Source of the DNA: Clostridiaceae bacterium
GTDB taxonomy: Bacteria > Bacillota > Clostridia > Lachnospirales > Lachnospiraceae
Direction of reading: 5' to 3'
Assembly (NCBI GenBank): GCA_910575585.1
Contig: CAJTGF010000038.1
Coordinates: forward strand, 1 to 51,883
DNA: 51,883 nucleotides
Under the pieces are notes generated by a model. The model saw only the letters and a list, made by a program, of their open reading frames with translations, had not been told where the DNA came from and ran no database searches. A program made the translations under genes and the position numbers. Of the stretch, positions 26,379 to 34,401 are shown one piece after another; the stretch's first letter is position 1; each line of letters starts with the position of its first letter.

Positions 26379-27275
26379 TCACTGTCCGTTAATGACCACT
26401 TCCGATCCGCCGTTCCCTCCATAGATCTTTTGCAAAATCTCATCGGAATCAATGGCCTCCTGCTGCCTGGCCTGGACCTGCGCCATCACTGCCTTTACCT
26501 CCGGTTTTTCTCCCACCTGCCGAATGTATGCGTTAACGCTTTCATCCGTCTCCGAAACCATATAGTACTGCCCGTTTTCATCTTTCTTTACATAGGCCCA
26601 GCTGATGGCCGGAACCAAGGTATCGGTCTCCCGATACCGAAGCTCATAGTAGGGAAAGATCACATAGGAATCCGTCTCCGGCCCCTGGACCGAATAGCAG
26701 GAAATGTTTTCATAGCTTTTAACGCTGGCCTTGACCAGCTCCATCTTTGCCCGCTCCTCTTCTTTTCTCTCCTCCGTCCAGTCCCCGATCCCAAACACCT
26801 GCGCCAGCAGATCCGCGTCGCAGTCAGTCTTTGCCTCACAGTAAAGGCGCACCAGACCGGTCAGCTCCAGCAGCGCGTCCTGCTGGAGGGGCTGGGAAAA
26901 GGGATCCGCCGCCGGTATCGGATCTGCTGATGCCTGATCGTCGTTGGCCATATCTCCGGCATTACCGCTCCCCGGACTGTCTCCGCTTGCGCCGGTACTG
27001 CCGATCTCCTGTTCCCCATAAGTTCCGTTTGGCGAACCTTCCCCTTCTTCATCTGTGTCTGTTACTGCTCCTGCCTCCGCCGTCTCTTCCGTATCTTTTG
27101 TATTTGCCGACTCTGTGGCTGGTAAGTGGGAACCTTCCGTCTCCCCCTGACGGTCCGCGATCATGATCACGATGATCAGCAGGATAACGATCACCGGTAT
27201 GGCTCCAAATTTTAAAAACTTTATCCACTCCCTGCCCCGGCTTCTCTCTCTTGCCGATCTTTTCCGATTTGCCAC
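26379..27275 (-). CDS. single-span membrane protein with an extracellular NTF2-like domain
   Basis: 298 residues. A basic cytoplasmic head (MANRKRSARERSRGREW) precedes one membrane segment at about 27-44 (GAIPVIVILLIIVIMIA). An acidic low-complexity linker of about 90 residues, rich in Glu, Thr, Gly, Ser and Asp, leads to a folded C-terminal domain (about 145-280) whose pattern LVRLYCEAKTDCDADLL, SYVIFPYYELRY and QYYMVSETDESV fits an NTF2/SnoaL-like fold. It is upstream of queA by about 95 bases on the same strand. Function is unknown; an envelope role is likely from topology. Confidence 0.7.
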   Translation of the reverse strand: MANRKRSARERSRGREWIKFLKFGAIPVIVILLIIVIMIADRQGETEGSHLPATESANTKDTEETAEAGAVTDTDEEGEGSPNGTYGEQEIGSTGASGDSPGSGNAGDMANDDQASADPIPAADPFSQPLQQDALLELTGLVRLYCEAKTDCDADLLAQVFGIGDWTEERKEEERAKMELVKASVKSYENISCYSVQGPETDSYVIFPYYELRYRETDTLVPAISWAYVKKDENGQYYMVSETDESVNAYIRQVGEKPEVKAVMAQVQARQQEAIDSDEILQKIYGGNGGSEVVINGQ

Positions 27276-27371
27276 GATCTCTGTACCTCCCGGGAAAACA
27301 AGTCTTGCTTTATTCTAGCAAAAACATGTTTAAAAAGCAACCGCTTCTGCTTTGCGCCAAAGCCGCTGCTT

Positions 27372-27525
27372 CCTAAGAGTTACTGTTCACAGGTCCCCTC
27401 TAAACGTAACCGCATATGCCCATTTAAAATCGCCTGCGGCGATGGGGCATATGCTTGCCCCTGTAACCGTACTGTCCCATGGCTAATCAGCGGAGTGATT
27501 AGCCATGGGACAGCAACTCCTAAGA
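27372..27525. repeat. nested palindrome array upstream of tRNA-Arg
   Basis: Three dyads lie one inside or beside another. Outer arms TAAGAGTTACTGT and ACAGCAACTCCTAAG pair imperfectly across the whole unit. Hairpin A (27412-27454) pairs GCATATGCCCAT with ATGGGGCATATGC and has a perfect TCGCC-TGC-GGCGA at its tip. Hairpin B (27473-27512) is a perfect 17-bp stem beginning TGTCCCATGGCTAATCA with loop GCGGAG. There is no coding sequence. It may be a REP- or MITE-like element; as a terminator it lacks a T tract. Confidence 0.75.
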
Positions 27526-27560
27526 TCATAATAAAAAATATTTAAATTACAAAAATATAC

Positions 27561-27589
27561 TTGCATCTTCCTGAAAAATATAGTATTAT
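27561..27589 (+). promoter_or_regulatory. promoter of tRNA-Arg
   Basis: TTGCAT (27561-27566), 17-base spacer, TATTAT (27584-27589), nine bases before the tRNA. The sequence around it is very AT-rich, as usual for stable RNA promoters in Firmicutes. Confidence 0.65.
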
Positions 27590-27597
27590 ATTGGCAT

Positions 27598-27669
27598 GCG
27601 TCTGTAGCTCAGTGGATAGAGCAATGGCCTCCGGAGCCATGTGCGGAGGTTCGATTCCTCTCAGACGCA
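27598..27669 (+). tRNA. tRNA-Arg (anticodon CCG)
   Basis: A full cloverleaf: acceptor GCGTCTG pairs with CAGACGC and A is the discriminator; D arm GCTC...GAGC; anticodon stem ATGGC / GCCAT with loop CTCCGGA giving anticodon CCG for codon CGG; T arm GGAGG-TTCGATT-CCTCT. CCA is not encoded. The 3' side is followed by seven T within TATTTTTTTCC, which may terminate the transcript. Confidence 0.95.
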
Positions 27670-27686
27670 TTATTTTTTTCCTTTTC

Positions 27687-27833
27687 GGGGCCCCCGGCTT
27701 CTTGGTACATAAACAGCTTTGTCATGTAGTCCATACGCCGTCCGCTTCTCCCGCTCCCCGGTGATACCGCCTCAATGATCCAATCAGGAACGCCTCTGTA
27801 TCCTGGTCGCTCCAGATTGTCTGCGGCTTTTTC
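27687..27833 (-). pseudogene. fragment of a Uma2-family (PD-(D/E)XK) nuclease-like gene
   Basis: The minus strand reads NLERPGYRGVPDWIIEAVSP followed a few residues later by RMDYMTKLFMYQEAGG. This matches the core of Uma2-type proteins, where G.PDWVIEIVSP, then DY..K...Y..AGV are the hallmark blocks. No start, no stop and no flanking domain survive. It lies between the tRNA and the terminator of the next minus-strand gene. Confidence 0.5.
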
Positions 27834-27870
27834 TATAATTCTGTTTCATAACCAAAGCTTTAAAACGCTG

Positions 27871-27903
27871 GGGAGCATCCTGCTAAATAGACAGGATGCT
27901 CCC
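27871..27903 (-). terminator. terminator of the small gene at 27947-28153
   Basis: GGGAGCATCCTG and CAGGATGCTCCC form a perfect 12-bp stem around CTAAATAGA. On the minus strand it is followed by AGCGTTTTAAAG, a moderate T tract, and it lies just behind that gene's stop. Confidence 0.7.
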
Positions 27904-27946
27904 TATATCGCGCAAATATCATATATTCTTTACCGACTGCCATCCT

Positions 27947-28153
27947 TTAATTATTCGAGTCATCATTATTATTAGGATTGGCGGCAATCAATTCATTCAT
28001 TTTTTGTTCTGCTAAGTCCTTATCATTTGTAGCATATATAACTGATACAACACCTACTTTATCATTTTCCGTCCCCTGTATATTTCCACATAATATTAAT
28101 TTTAATGGGGCGTTCCCATTCAAGCCTTGCTTAATATAGTCCTTATATTCCAT
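27947..28153 (-). CDS. small hypothetical protein (68 aa)
   Basis: Starts MEYKDYIKQGLNGNAPLKLI behind a GGAGAG site and ends in a run of Asn and Asp (NPNNNDDSNN). It has an alternating strand pattern (LKLILCGNI, GVVSVIYATN) and a helix with DKDLAEQKMNELIAA, so it looks like a folded small alpha/beta protein without signal peptide. The family is not recognised. It has its own terminator. The 150 bases upstream are AT-rich and contain nothing else that I can identify. Confidence 0.6.
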   Translation of the reverse strand: MEYKDYIKQGLNGNAPLKLILCGNIQGTENDKVGVVSVIYATNDKDLAEQKMNELIAANPNNNDDSNN

Positions 28154-28303
28154 AGTTTGCTCTCCATCAATTCTGATTTGTTATTGTGTTCAGTTTAGCC
28201 CATTTATAGAACATCTACAAGATTCCGTGTATAAAAAAGCAAAAAGAATGTATTTTTAAACAGAAAAACATATCAAATTCTTTTTCAAAAAGTTCTTGAC
28301 ATA

Positions 28304-28984
28304 TTACCAGAATGCTTTCTCCGACAGGCGCATTGCCTCTATCATCTCATAAGCGATGCGGATGCCCGTTTCCTCAAAGACTTCCCTCTCTGCCGCTTCC
28401 TCCAGCGTCTCCCCTGCCTCCACAAAGCCTGACACCAGAACCCATTGCGGGAGGGGACGGTCCCCGTACTTCGTCATCAGAAGCCTGTCCCCGTCCGTGA
28501 CCGCCACCATGACCACCGGGGCGATGGCCGGATAAACGGTGTCCCCGCAGTCCGGGCAGCTAAGCGACCGCCGCCCCCTGTCCTGCGCTCTCACACCTCC
28601 GCACCTTCCGCAGTAGACATTCCTCTCATACCATCCAGCCAGGTGCAGGGCAGTGGCCCCGGCAAAATACGCCCAGCCCGGCAGGATGCCGTCAAGCTCC
28701 CGGAGCGGAAGATACTGCATGCCCTCCCTTTCGGGCAGGACGTCTCCCTGCTGCCGCAACAGGTAGACAGTCACCCCGTCCACGCAGAACAGGAAAACTG
28801 CCAGCCTCCGCACTTCTGCAAAAGGCATACCCAGGTCATGGAATACCGGAATCCTCCGGCTGCCGTCCTCCGATACCCGCAGCAGCACCTCCCCGCCACG
28901 GAAGGAGAAAAAGCAATCCTCCGGCTCCGGTTCCCTGTCACGGAATGCATGGTCCAGGCGGTAGGGGAAAATGTCCTGTATCAT
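28304..28984 (-). pseudogene. NudC-like NAD(H)/RNA-cap pyrophosphatase, truncated at the C-terminus
   Basis: 226 residues. The N-terminal domain, a four-Cys zinc site (CGRCGG and CPDCGD) and a complete Nudix box (GFVEAGETLEEAAEREVFEE, then TGI) identify a NudC-type hydrolase. Family members continue for 30-50 residues with a strand set containing SQPWPFP-like residues; here the frame turns into AYEMIEAMRLSEKAFW and stops. The loss coincides with a change from GC-rich gene to AT-rich spacer at about 28350. Active-site residues remain, but the missing end normally completes the fold and the substrate pocket, so activity is doubtful. It follows the radical SAM gene after 15 bases. Confidence 0.75.
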
Positions 28985-28999
28985 TGCCCCATCCCTCCT

Positions 29000-29884
29000 T
29001 TACAGATGCCGCAGGTTCTCGCGGTATCTCCTGAGTTCCGTTTCGTCCACGGAGCCGATGACCTCATCCAGCCACTTGATCATCCTGTTCCTGTCCTTCG
29101 GCAGATGCCCTTCCACGTTGACGCAGTTGGACGCGCCCATGGTGGCAAAATAGGTATCAATAGCGAGCCCTTCTATCAGCATCCGCAGCTCGTACAGCTT
29201 TTCAATCTCCGTTTCCTCCGCCCAGTTCCCGGCCTGGATCTCCTGGTACAGCTCCGAGGATGGGTAGATGGTCAGCATTGAGGAAACAATGATCTTCGGG
29301 TGGAGCTGGTTGAACACCGCCGCCGTGTTCTTCACCCCTTCCTCCATGTGCCCGGAACCATAGATGCCGGCAAGGTAAAAGAAATTGTAGTCCATGCCCA
29401 CTTCGTCCAGGCGCTGGCACTCCGTAAGGATTTCCTTTACCCCGAAGCCCTTGTGCATGAAGGACAGGGATTCCTCGTCCCCGGCCTCCACGCCAATGGT
29501 GAGGCTGTTGTACCCCATTTCCCGCAGGTCCCTCAACTGCTCCGTGGTCTTCGGCGTGATGTCCGTGATGCGGGCAAAACAACCGATGGACTGCACTTTG
29601 GGGTAGTATTTCTTTACCAGCCCTGCCAGCGTTTTCAGTTTGTCGAAGCTCAATACAAAGGGATTGGCCCCGGTAAAGAACACCCTCTTTGCGTTCCGGT
29701 AATAGCGGCTCATTTCCTTCAGGTCCGCCTCCACCTCTGACAGGGGGGACATCCTGAACTTGAACGGCACGTCCTCATAGAGCGTGCAGAATTTACATTT
29801 GTGGTGGGTGCAGCCTGCCGTCACCTGGATCAGCGCGCTGCACGCCTCATAGGGCGGTCTCCATATCGTTCCTGTGTAATGCAT
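29000..29884 (-). CDS. radical SAM protein
   Basis: 294 residues. The cluster motif is CTHHKCKFC (Cys-X4-Cys-X2-Cys), the variant found in a subgroup of Elp3/MiaB-like radical SAM proteins, followed by the SAM-binding FTGANPF and the TIGVEAGDEESL block. No extra cluster Cys set or known accessory domain is evident at the C-terminus. It lies 19 bases after metK and before the Nudix gene, with high GC like both. Supply of its cosubstrate by the adjacent SAM synthetase is an attractive functional link; the product is unknown. Confidence 0.88.
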   Translation of the reverse strand: MHYTGTIWRPPYEACSALIQVTAGCTHHKCKFCTLYEDVPFKFRMSPLSEVEADLKEMSRYYRNAKRVFFTGANPFVLSFDKLKTLAGLVKKYYPKVQSIGCFARITDITPKTTEQLRDLREMGYNSLTIGVEAGDEESLSFMHKGFGVKEILTECQRLDEVGMDYNFFYLAGIYGSGHMEEGVKNTAAVFNQLHPKIIVSSMLTIYPSSELYQEIQAGNWAEETEIEKLYELRMLIEGLAIDTYFATMGASNCVNVEGHLPKDRNRMIKWLDEVIGSVDETELRRYRENLRHL

Positions 29885-29903
29885 AAGTCATCTCTCCTTC
29901 CGT

Positions 29904-31091
29904 TCATTCACCCATCTTTGCCAGCGCCCCACGGAGCGCCGCTGCCTTGTCCGTCCATTCCCAGGGAAGCTGCAGGTCTTTGCGCCCGAAGTGCCCGTAT
30001 GCCGCCGTGGGGCGGTAGATCGGCTTCTGCAGCCCCAGCCCCCTTATGATGGAGGACGGGCTCAGGTCAAAGTGTTCCTCCACCAGCTCCAGTATCCTGT
30101 CATCGGGAACCGCCCCTGTGCCGAAGGTGTCCACCGATACGGAGACCGGCTTTGCCACGCCGATGGCGTAGGCTATCTGTATCTCGCAGCGGCGGGCCAG
30201 CCCTGCCGCCACAAGGTTCTTTGCCACATATCTGGCGGCATAGGAGGCGCTCCGGTCAACCTTTGTTGGGTCCTTCCCCGAAAATGCGCCGCCCCCGTGC
30301 CTGGCGGCCCCGCCGTAAGTGTCCACCACGATCTTCCTGCCCGTCAGTCCGGTGTCCCCCTGGGGGCCTCCTATCACGAAGCGCCCAGTGGGGTTGACCA
30401 GGTATCTGGTGTCTTCGTCCATCAGGCATTCCGGGATCACCTTGCGGATGACTTTCCCGATGATGTCCTGTTCGATGGTGTCATGCCCGATCTCCGGGAG
30501 GTGCTGGGTGGACACTACCACGGTATCCACCCGTACCGGCCTGCTGTCCTCATATTCCACCGTCACCTGCGCCTTCCCGTCCGGCCCCAGGTACGGGATG
30601 TCCCCGCCTTTCCTTGCCTGGGCAAGCTCCCTTGTGAGGGCATGGGCCAGATAGACCGGCATGGGCATCAGCTCGTCCGTTTCGTCCGTGGCATACCCGA
30701 ATACCATCCCCTGGTCGCCGGCCCCAAGCTCCTGCTTCTTGCTCCCCCGGACCTCCAGCGCCCGGCTGACACCCTGGGCAATGTCCGGTGACTGGCCGTG
30801 GATGGCGGTGATCACTGCGACCGCGTCCGCATCAAACCCGAAACGGTTGTCCCTGTACCCAATTTCACGGATCGTATCGCGGGCAACTGCCTCAATGTCG
30901 ATCCCCTCCAGTCCCCCGGCTGATACCTCCCCCATGATGAAGACTGCCCCTGTCGAGGCGAACACCTCGCAGGCCACCCTTGCATCGGGCTTTTTCCGAA
31001 GGGCCGCATCCAGGATGGCGTCCGCGATCTGGTCGCAGAGCTTGTCCGGGTGTCCTTCCGTTACGGATTCCGAAGTAAATAGTTTTCTCAT
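29904..31091 (-). CDS. metK: S-adenosylmethionine synthetase
   Basis: 395 residues. It makes SAM from methionine and ATP. The signatures are clear: [19 protein letters not shown] near the N-terminus, [16 protein letters not shown] in the middle and [16 protein letters not shown] in the third domain. The gene is strongly GC-rich and lies in a block with a radical SAM gene and a truncated Nudix gene. A GC content so far above the rest of the window suggests transfer, and a second native metK elsewhere in the genome is possible. No SAM riboswitch is visible upstream. Its start overlaps the end of the DUF1934-like pseudogene. Confidence 0.97.
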   Translation of the reverse strand: MRKLFTSESVTEGHPDKLCDQIADAILDAALRKKPDARVACEVFASTGAVFIMGEVSAGGLEGIDIEAVARDTIREIGYRDNRFGFDADAVAVITAIHGQSPDIAQGVSRALEVRGSKKQELGAGDQGMVFGYATDETDELMPMPVYLAHALTRELAQARKGGDIPYLGPDGKAQVTVEYEDSRPVRVDTVVVSTQHLPEIGHDTIEQDIIGKVIRKVIPECLMDEDTRYLVNPTGRFVIGGPQGDTGLTGRKIVVDTYGGAARHGGGAFSGKDPTKVDRSASYAARYVAKNLVAAGLARRCEIQIAYAIGVAKPVSVSVDTFGTGAVPDDRILELVEEHFDLSPSSIIRGLGLQKPIYRPTAAYGHFGRKDLQLPWEWTDKAAALRGALAKMGE

Positions 31092-31550
31092 ATGTGGTTC
31101 CTCCTCGTATGATCCGGGGCAGGGCCATCCCCGCCGTCCTCCCTTATATGGACAGACAGGGTGTTTTGCGAGAACAGGCGCCCGCCTTCATACAGCCGGT
31201 ATTCCAGCCGTGCCTCCAGGCCTCTTCCATCTGCCTCCACAGTGCAGCTCTCTGTCTCCGCCAGGAAACCGATGTCTCCAAAGGGCGTGCGGTAAAGGGC
31301 CTCTGTCCTCTCCCCCGGTATGAACCGGAAACTGCCGGGGATGGAGCCGCTTCTGTCAATCCTTATCTCCGTCTGTGACAGGAACAGGAGATTGTCCGTG
31401 GCATTCCCATGTTCATCCACTACCCGGTAGCTGACCTGATATCCCCCTTCCCTGGGGTGAGCAGATTCCGGTCGTCCTTGTCAAGACCGCTTCCGGCCCG
31501 CCCCCTGCATCCAGGATGCCCAGGACAGAAACTTAAACGCCTTTCTTCAT
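31088..31550 (-). pseudogene. DUF1934-like (YwiB-type) gene with a nonsense codon and a frameshift
   Basis: From the ATG at 31550 (GGAGG eight bases before it) the frame reads MKKGV, then a TAA at 31533-31535, then VSVLGILDAGGGPEAVLTRT. Near 31455 the coding frame changes to GGYQVSYRVVDEHGN and continues through YRTPFGDIGFLAETES and [13 protein letters not shown] to the stop overlapping metK. These blocks match the calycin-like DUF1934 proteins. Two lesions make a functional product unlikely, although the second half remains open with a GTG at 31420. It is the promoter-proximal gene of the GC-rich block. Confidence 0.7.
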
Positions 31551-31633
31551 CTCTTTCGCCTCCGTTCAAGCACAGTCTAAAACGGAAAAAGGGATTCCAC
31601 AAGTACTGTCTTTTTATTGACCTGGACGTATTT

Positions 31634-31710
31634 TTGACACTTGGTATCTTTTGAAAAACCGGTATCTAAAAATACACGATCTTGATAACAGGCGCAAAAT
31701 ACGGTATAAT
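31634..31710 (+). promoter_or_regulatory. promoter and candidate operator of the HxlR-family gene
   Basis: TTGATA (31682-31687), 17-base spacer and perfect TATAAT (31705-31710). Just upstream, GGTATC occurs twice (31643 and 31661), 18 bases apart, flanked by T and A tracts, a candidate regulator site. A second TTGACA lies at 31634. The MITE begins six bases after the -10 box, so the native start site lies next to or inside it. Confidence 0.65.
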
Positions 31711-31716
31711 TTCCCC

Positions 31717-31878
31717 ATGTACTCTCGAAGTCTCTTTGTGCCTGATTTTGTGAGATGATTTTTGTCAGATGTGCATAAATTTATGAGGCGTACGTGGAAC
31801 GTACGTTGATTAAATTTATGTGCATATGGCGGAAAATCATCCACAAAGGCAGGTGCAGGAGAGATTCCGAGAGTACAT
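31717..31878. mobile_element. palindromic MITE, copy 3 (complete, 162 bp)
   Basis: Ends are the perfect 11-bp inverted pair ATGTACTCTCG and CGAGAGTACAT. CCCC flanks both sides as a 4-bp target duplication. The arms pair along most of their length and the tip is CGTACG-TGGAA-CGTACG. It lies between the TATAAT of the HxlR promoter and the AAAGGAGG of the HxlR gene, so the whole element must be transcribed as part of the 5' leader and will fold as a strong hairpin. Confidence 0.93.
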
Positions 31879-31902
31879 CCCCATGTAAAGGAGGTCTTTT
31901 CT

Positions 31903-32277
31903 ATGGCTGACAACAAATTTTCCCGCAGCCAGAGCCTGATGGCAAGCTGCGTCCCGATGACCACCTTACAGTCCATCCTCGGAGGGAAATGGAAGATACT
32001 CATTGTGTGGTACATCGCTGTATATAAGGTCCAGAGGTTCGGGGAGCTGCAAAGGAGGATCGGGGACGAGATCACGAAGTCAACGCTGACAAAGCAGCTC
32101 CGGGAACTGGAAAACGATGGCTGGATCAACCGCCAGATTTACCAGGAGATACCGCCCAAGGTGGAATATACTCTTACGGAGCTGGCCGAGAGCTTCGTCC
32201 CCATCCTGGAACAGATGAAGGAATGGAGCGAGGTACACCTGTGCCGTCCCAGGCTTGCGCCGGAGGAGGAAAAGTAG
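31903..32277 (+). CDS. HxlR-family transcriptional regulator
   Basis: 124 residues with a winged-helix fold. The conserved opening CVPMTTLQSILGGKWKILIV, the FGELQRRIG recognition region and the wing PPKVEYTLTELAES are all present. Proteins of this family bind as dimers and often respond to redox or aldehyde stress through a Cys; here Cys16 is in the usual place. The gene is divergent from the metK block and has AAAGGAGG seven bases upstream of its ATG. The MITE in its leader may alter expression. A terminator hairpin follows at 32316. Confidence 0.93.
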   Translation: MADNKFSRSQSLMASCVPMTTLQSILGGKWKILIVWYIAVYKVQRFGELQRRIGDEITKSTLTKQLRELENDGWINRQIYQEIPPKVEYTLTELAESFVPILEQMKEWSEVHLCRPRLAPEEEK

Positions 32278-32315
32278 GGTATCCATGTGTACTGCATAAA
32301 AAACTGCATACGGAA

Positions 32316-32349
32316 AAAGACGGCTTCGCTTGCTCCGGCGGCCGTCTTT
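32316..32349 (+). terminator. terminator of the HxlR-family gene
   Basis: AAAGACGGC and GCCGTCTTT form a perfect 9-bp stem with a 16-base loop; the descending arm ends in TTTCTCC. It lies 38 bases behind the stop. Confidence 0.7.
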
Positions 32350-32366
32350 CTCCATTGGTATAGGAC

Positions 32367-32400
32367 AAGGGAACCAGCCTGTCTCTGCCGGTTCCCTTTT
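32367..32400 (+). terminator. second hairpin terminator
   Basis: AAGGGAACC pairs perfectly with GGTTCCCTT, followed by TT then ATC on the plus strand. It separates the HxlR gene from the remains of the lipoprotein gene on the other strand and may serve both. Confidence 0.6.
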
Positions 32401-32596
32401 ATCGCTTGTATATTATTGGTTTTCTTCGTGTGGTGCTTTTGGGATTCCAGCAATTCAGTTATTTTTTCGCCAAGTTCAGGAGCAGGCATATATATCCCCT
32501 GATATGTCTGCTCAACGTACTCTTTTCCATTCTTCTCATAAAAAAGAACTGTTTTTACCGAGCCATCAGAACAGTTAAAATTTATAGTTATATACT

Positions 32597-34180
32597 CAAA
32601 CTTCGCACATAGATTTTGCCTATGCACCCTGAAAATTCAATACCTGGCTGTTATTCAGTTGTCAAAAGTCTGCTGTTATGCTGCTTGAAGCTGCGCTTTC
32701 AGTAAACCAGGTAATGTATTCATAAATGTATCAACGAGTTCGTCGATTTTATCGTCGGACAGCTCTGTATTGTTGTTAAGTATGGTTCGGAACATTTGAA
32801 GCAGCATTCGAAATGCCTGTATCCATGTGATGTCAGACATTTCATCAGAAAAATAGAGAAAAAGTTCTCCCAGCGAACGGTTATCACTCCCTTCCCTGCT
32901 TTCCAAAGACAGCATCATATATCGTGTAAAAACAACCGCAGTGTGGGCTGTCATTGCGTCATATGATAAGGAGTTACATTCCCGGCTAAGATTCAGATAG
33001 CTTTTGCATACCTTGAAGAAAACTTCGATATCCCAGCGCTTGCCATAAATACGGATGATTTCATTTTCATCCAGCGTTGTATCGGTAGAGATAATGCATA
33101 AATATTCTTTCCTCTTATTCCGGTTATGCACATATACAACTTTAGCCGGAATGACTTTCCCATCCTTTACAACATCCACTAAAACAGAAAGCAGATACCG
33201 GGAACGGCCGCGTCTCTTTTTATTCCGATTATAGATTGTAATCAGGGATATGTCTTCCCCTTTGTATCGGAAGAACATTTTGGGAGTCTTTTTTACCATA
33301 CCAATGACATCATAACCGATGGTCTTTACTGCATGGAGGGTGCTTGGAGAAGAAAACCAGCTGTCAAAAAGGACATACTTTGCTGGAACTGCCGCTTTCT
33401 TAGCAGTTTTTAAAAGCTCAAGCATGGCTTGTGTCCCTTTTTGAATGGAAAGCAGCCTCCGTTTGTACCCGGCAGTCCGCTTATCAACCTTCACAGCTTC
33501 ATTGACCCTGTTCTTTTTGTTTTCAGACGAGAGAAGAATGCTGTTAACGGGAAGAAAAGAACTTCCATCTGACCATCCAAGTGTAAGCATACGAAATCCA
33601 AAACGGTATCTGTGGTTTGCGTGGTCGTAGGCCTTTGCAAGAAGCTCTACTTTTTTAGAACGATTGCGTTCGAACATAGAATCATCAATGATGAGTACAT
33701 TTGCGCGGTCTTCAGAGTCCAAGGGGACGATCGCGTCCCTGATAATCCGAGAAGCCAACAGAGTTGTAAAACGCATCCAGTTAATCTGGAGCATCTTCAT
33801 GAACCGATACACCGTATCCTTAGCAAATCCGGGAGTATTTCGTCCAGTGATCAGGCTCATATACATACTCCTGTTAGAAAAAATCAGCAGAAAAAGATAC
33901 TGAAAAACCTCAATAACGGGAATGCCTTTTTTCTTATAGGCATTAGATGCTTTCAATGCCGAGGAGATATGGAATCTTTTAAAAAATTTTTCGATAGATT
34001 TTGAAATCTGCTTATCATTCTGGTCTGCTTGTGTTATACTTTTATTCATAGCATGAGCCTCCGGTTTTAATTGTTTTTTGCCAACTCAATTATACCAAAC
34101 CAGACGGTTTCATGCTATCTTATTGCCAGTTTTTATTGTATTTTCAAGATGCATAGGCACTTATTCAAGTGCGAAGTTTG
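32597..34180 (-). mobile_element. IS4-family insertion sequence (1584 bp)
   Basis: Terminal inverted repeats start CAAACTTCGCAC at both ends and continue with TGCCTATGCA and TGAAAAT matches. The target AGTTATATACT (11 bp) is repeated at 32586-32596 and 34181-34191, in the 10-13 bp range of this family. One transposase gene fills it. A second copy begins at 51778; the overlapping 106 bases differ at one position, so the copies are recent. Confidence 0.95.
32676..34049 (-). CDS. IS4-family transposase
   Basis: 457 residues. A DDE-type enzyme: the first Asp is in VLIIDDSMFERNRSKKV, the second in YVLFDSWFSSPSTLHAV, and the YREK signature is Y-GK-R-WDI-E-VFFKVC-K, which fixes the family. A basic N-terminal region probably binds the ends. 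The start follows CCGGAGGCTC. The gene is complete, and the near-identical second copy suggests it is or was recently active. Confidence 0.95.
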   Translation of the reverse strand: MNKSITQADQNDKQISKSIEKFFKRFHISSALKASNAYKKKGIPVIEVFQYLFLLIFSNRSMYMSLITGRNTPGFAKDTVYRFMKMLQINWMRFTTLLASRIIRDAIVPLDSEDRANVLIIDDSMFERNRSKKVELLAKAYDHANHRYRFGFRMLTLGWSDGSSFLPVNSILLSSENKKNRVNEAVKVDKRTAGYKRRLLSIQKGTQAMLELLKTAKKAAVPAKYVLFDSWFSSPSTLHAVKTIGYDVIGMVKKTPKMFFRYKGEDISLITIYNRNKKRRGRSRYLLSVLVDVVKDGKVIPAKVVYVHNRNKRKEYLCIISTDTTLDENEIIRIYGKRWDIEVFFKVCKSYLNLSRECNSLSYDAMTAHTAVVFTRYMMLSLESREGSDNRSLGELFLYFSDEMSDITWIQAFRMLLQMFRTILNNNTELSDDKIDELVDTFMNTLPGLLKAQLQAA

Positions 34181-34401
34181 AGTTATATACTCTTTAACAT
34201 TTGGGTCTTCATTTATACTTGGTTGGCTTGTTGATTCCACATCTGTCAAAATAGCCATAAAATCTGCCATCCATTGTTCATCAATAGAAGTAGCAGTTAT
34301 ATCACCGCTTACAACAGAAATAGAAGTCAAATTTCCTAGTTCCGGCAAAACAATAGGGTCTGCTACTTTCTCTGAAGAACAAGCGGAAAGTAAAATATGG
34401 A

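Noticed and set aside
29991-30791. 266-codon plus-strand frame within metK
   Set aside because: It is antisense to a fully conserved SAM synthetase in GC-rich sequence, where long shadow frames are common.
22412-31600. SAM riboswitch or T-box ahead of metA or metK
   Set aside because: I looked for the S-box hairpins and the T-box sequence on the minus strand upstream of both genes and saw neither. metA starts inside ligA, and metK follows a coding remnant.
31614-32129. 171-codon minus-strand frame across MITE copy 3 and the HxlR gene
   Set aside because: It crosses the MITE and is antisense to the HxlR gene; no protein-like signal remains when these are set aside.
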